Assembly: GCA_945834545.1 (NCBI GenBank) | Contig: CAMAHO010000136.1 | Span: 1 to 5,922, forward strand | DNA length: 5,922 nt | Source: an uncultured Lachnospiraceae bacterium | GTDB lineage: Bacteria; Bacillota; Clostridia; Lachnospirales; Lachnospiraceae | Reading direction: 5' to 3' | Shown: positions 5,791 through 5,922 of the stretch, piece after piece | How the letters are laid out: every line of letters begins with the position of its first letter | How positions within the stretch are numbered: position 1 is the first letter of the stretch | The notes under the pieces: generated by a model | Told to the model about the DNA's origin: nothing | Seen by the model: the letters and a program-made list of their open reading frames with translations, nothing else | Databases searched by the model: none | Made by a program: the position numbers and the translations under genes

Positions 5791-5922
5791 CCTCGTTCTC
5801 CCTTTCAACCTAATTCATTTCCAGTTTCTTCATAACTTCCATTTTGGACTTGTGTGTTCACCACATATCTGTGAATTTACAAAGTAACTTTTAGGTGCTC
5901 ATTCTCTGCGAAGCATTTCCTT
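5791..5922 (-). other. Upstream region of the anti-sigma-type gene; possible end of another gene
   Basis: This stretch holds the AAAGGGAG ribosome site and no clear -35/-10 pair, which hints that the gene is transcribed from further upstream. One minus-strand frame entering from the edge reads KEMLRRE and stops at 5899-5901, like the basic tail of a sigma factor. Other frames also stop soon, so this is only suggestive. An inverted repeat TTCAC/GTGAA lies at 5857-5875. Confidence 0.25.

Noticed and set aside
5791..5808. TTG start at 5808 for the anti-sigma-type gene
   Set aside because: The ATG at 5790 has AAAGGGAG at proper spacing, while the TTG has no ribosome site and lies upstream of that site.
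5477..5887. Plus-strand 136-codon frame at the right edge
   Set aside because: It is antisense to the zinc-finger and membrane segments of the clear minus-strand gene, and has no ribosome site or recognisable domain.

Overview
The window looks like a chromosomal stretch from a low-to-moderate GC Firmicute, most likely a gut Clostridium of the Lachnospiraceae type. Reasons: strong AGGAGG-like ribosome sites, a lipobox lipoprotein, an OmpR-type two-component pair, a zinc-finger/DUF4825-type anti-sigma protein, and a fragment resembling the CotH kinase proteins common in that family. This placement rests on protein character only.

Left part (1-1689, genes on the minus strand). This appears to be a decaying two-component locus. 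A nearly complete OmpR/PhoB response regulator (892-1576) has lost its reading frame through one extra T a few codons after its natural start. Its histidine kinase partner overlaps it by 8 bp but is reduced to the N-terminal membrane segment (579-899). Beyond that lie pieces resembling a CotH protein in shifted frames (409-676), including an in-frame 27-bp triplication. After a hairpin (341-377) comes a gene-free stretch with a tandem array of 63-bp units arranged A-B-A-B (88-339).

Central part (1690-4276). A more AT-rich block lies between two inverted copies of a roughly 98-bp palindromic element (1590-1688 and 4277-4374). It holds an orphan solute-binding-type lipoprotein (minus, 1702-3054). 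Divergent from it is a two-gene operon: an XRE regulator with a transmembrane helix and an outside domain (3283-3930), and a small secreted protein (3935-4273). The 228-bp divergent region has recognisable promoters in both directions and four GCATA boxes spaced 20, 30 and 20 bp. I infer an envelope-sensing module whose regulator binds these boxes. No permease or ATPase is present.

Right part (4381-5922). A membrane-bound zf-HC2 plus DUF4825-type protein lies on the minus strand, converging on the operon with the second palindromic element in between. Its sigma factor partner, if present, should lie just off the right edge.
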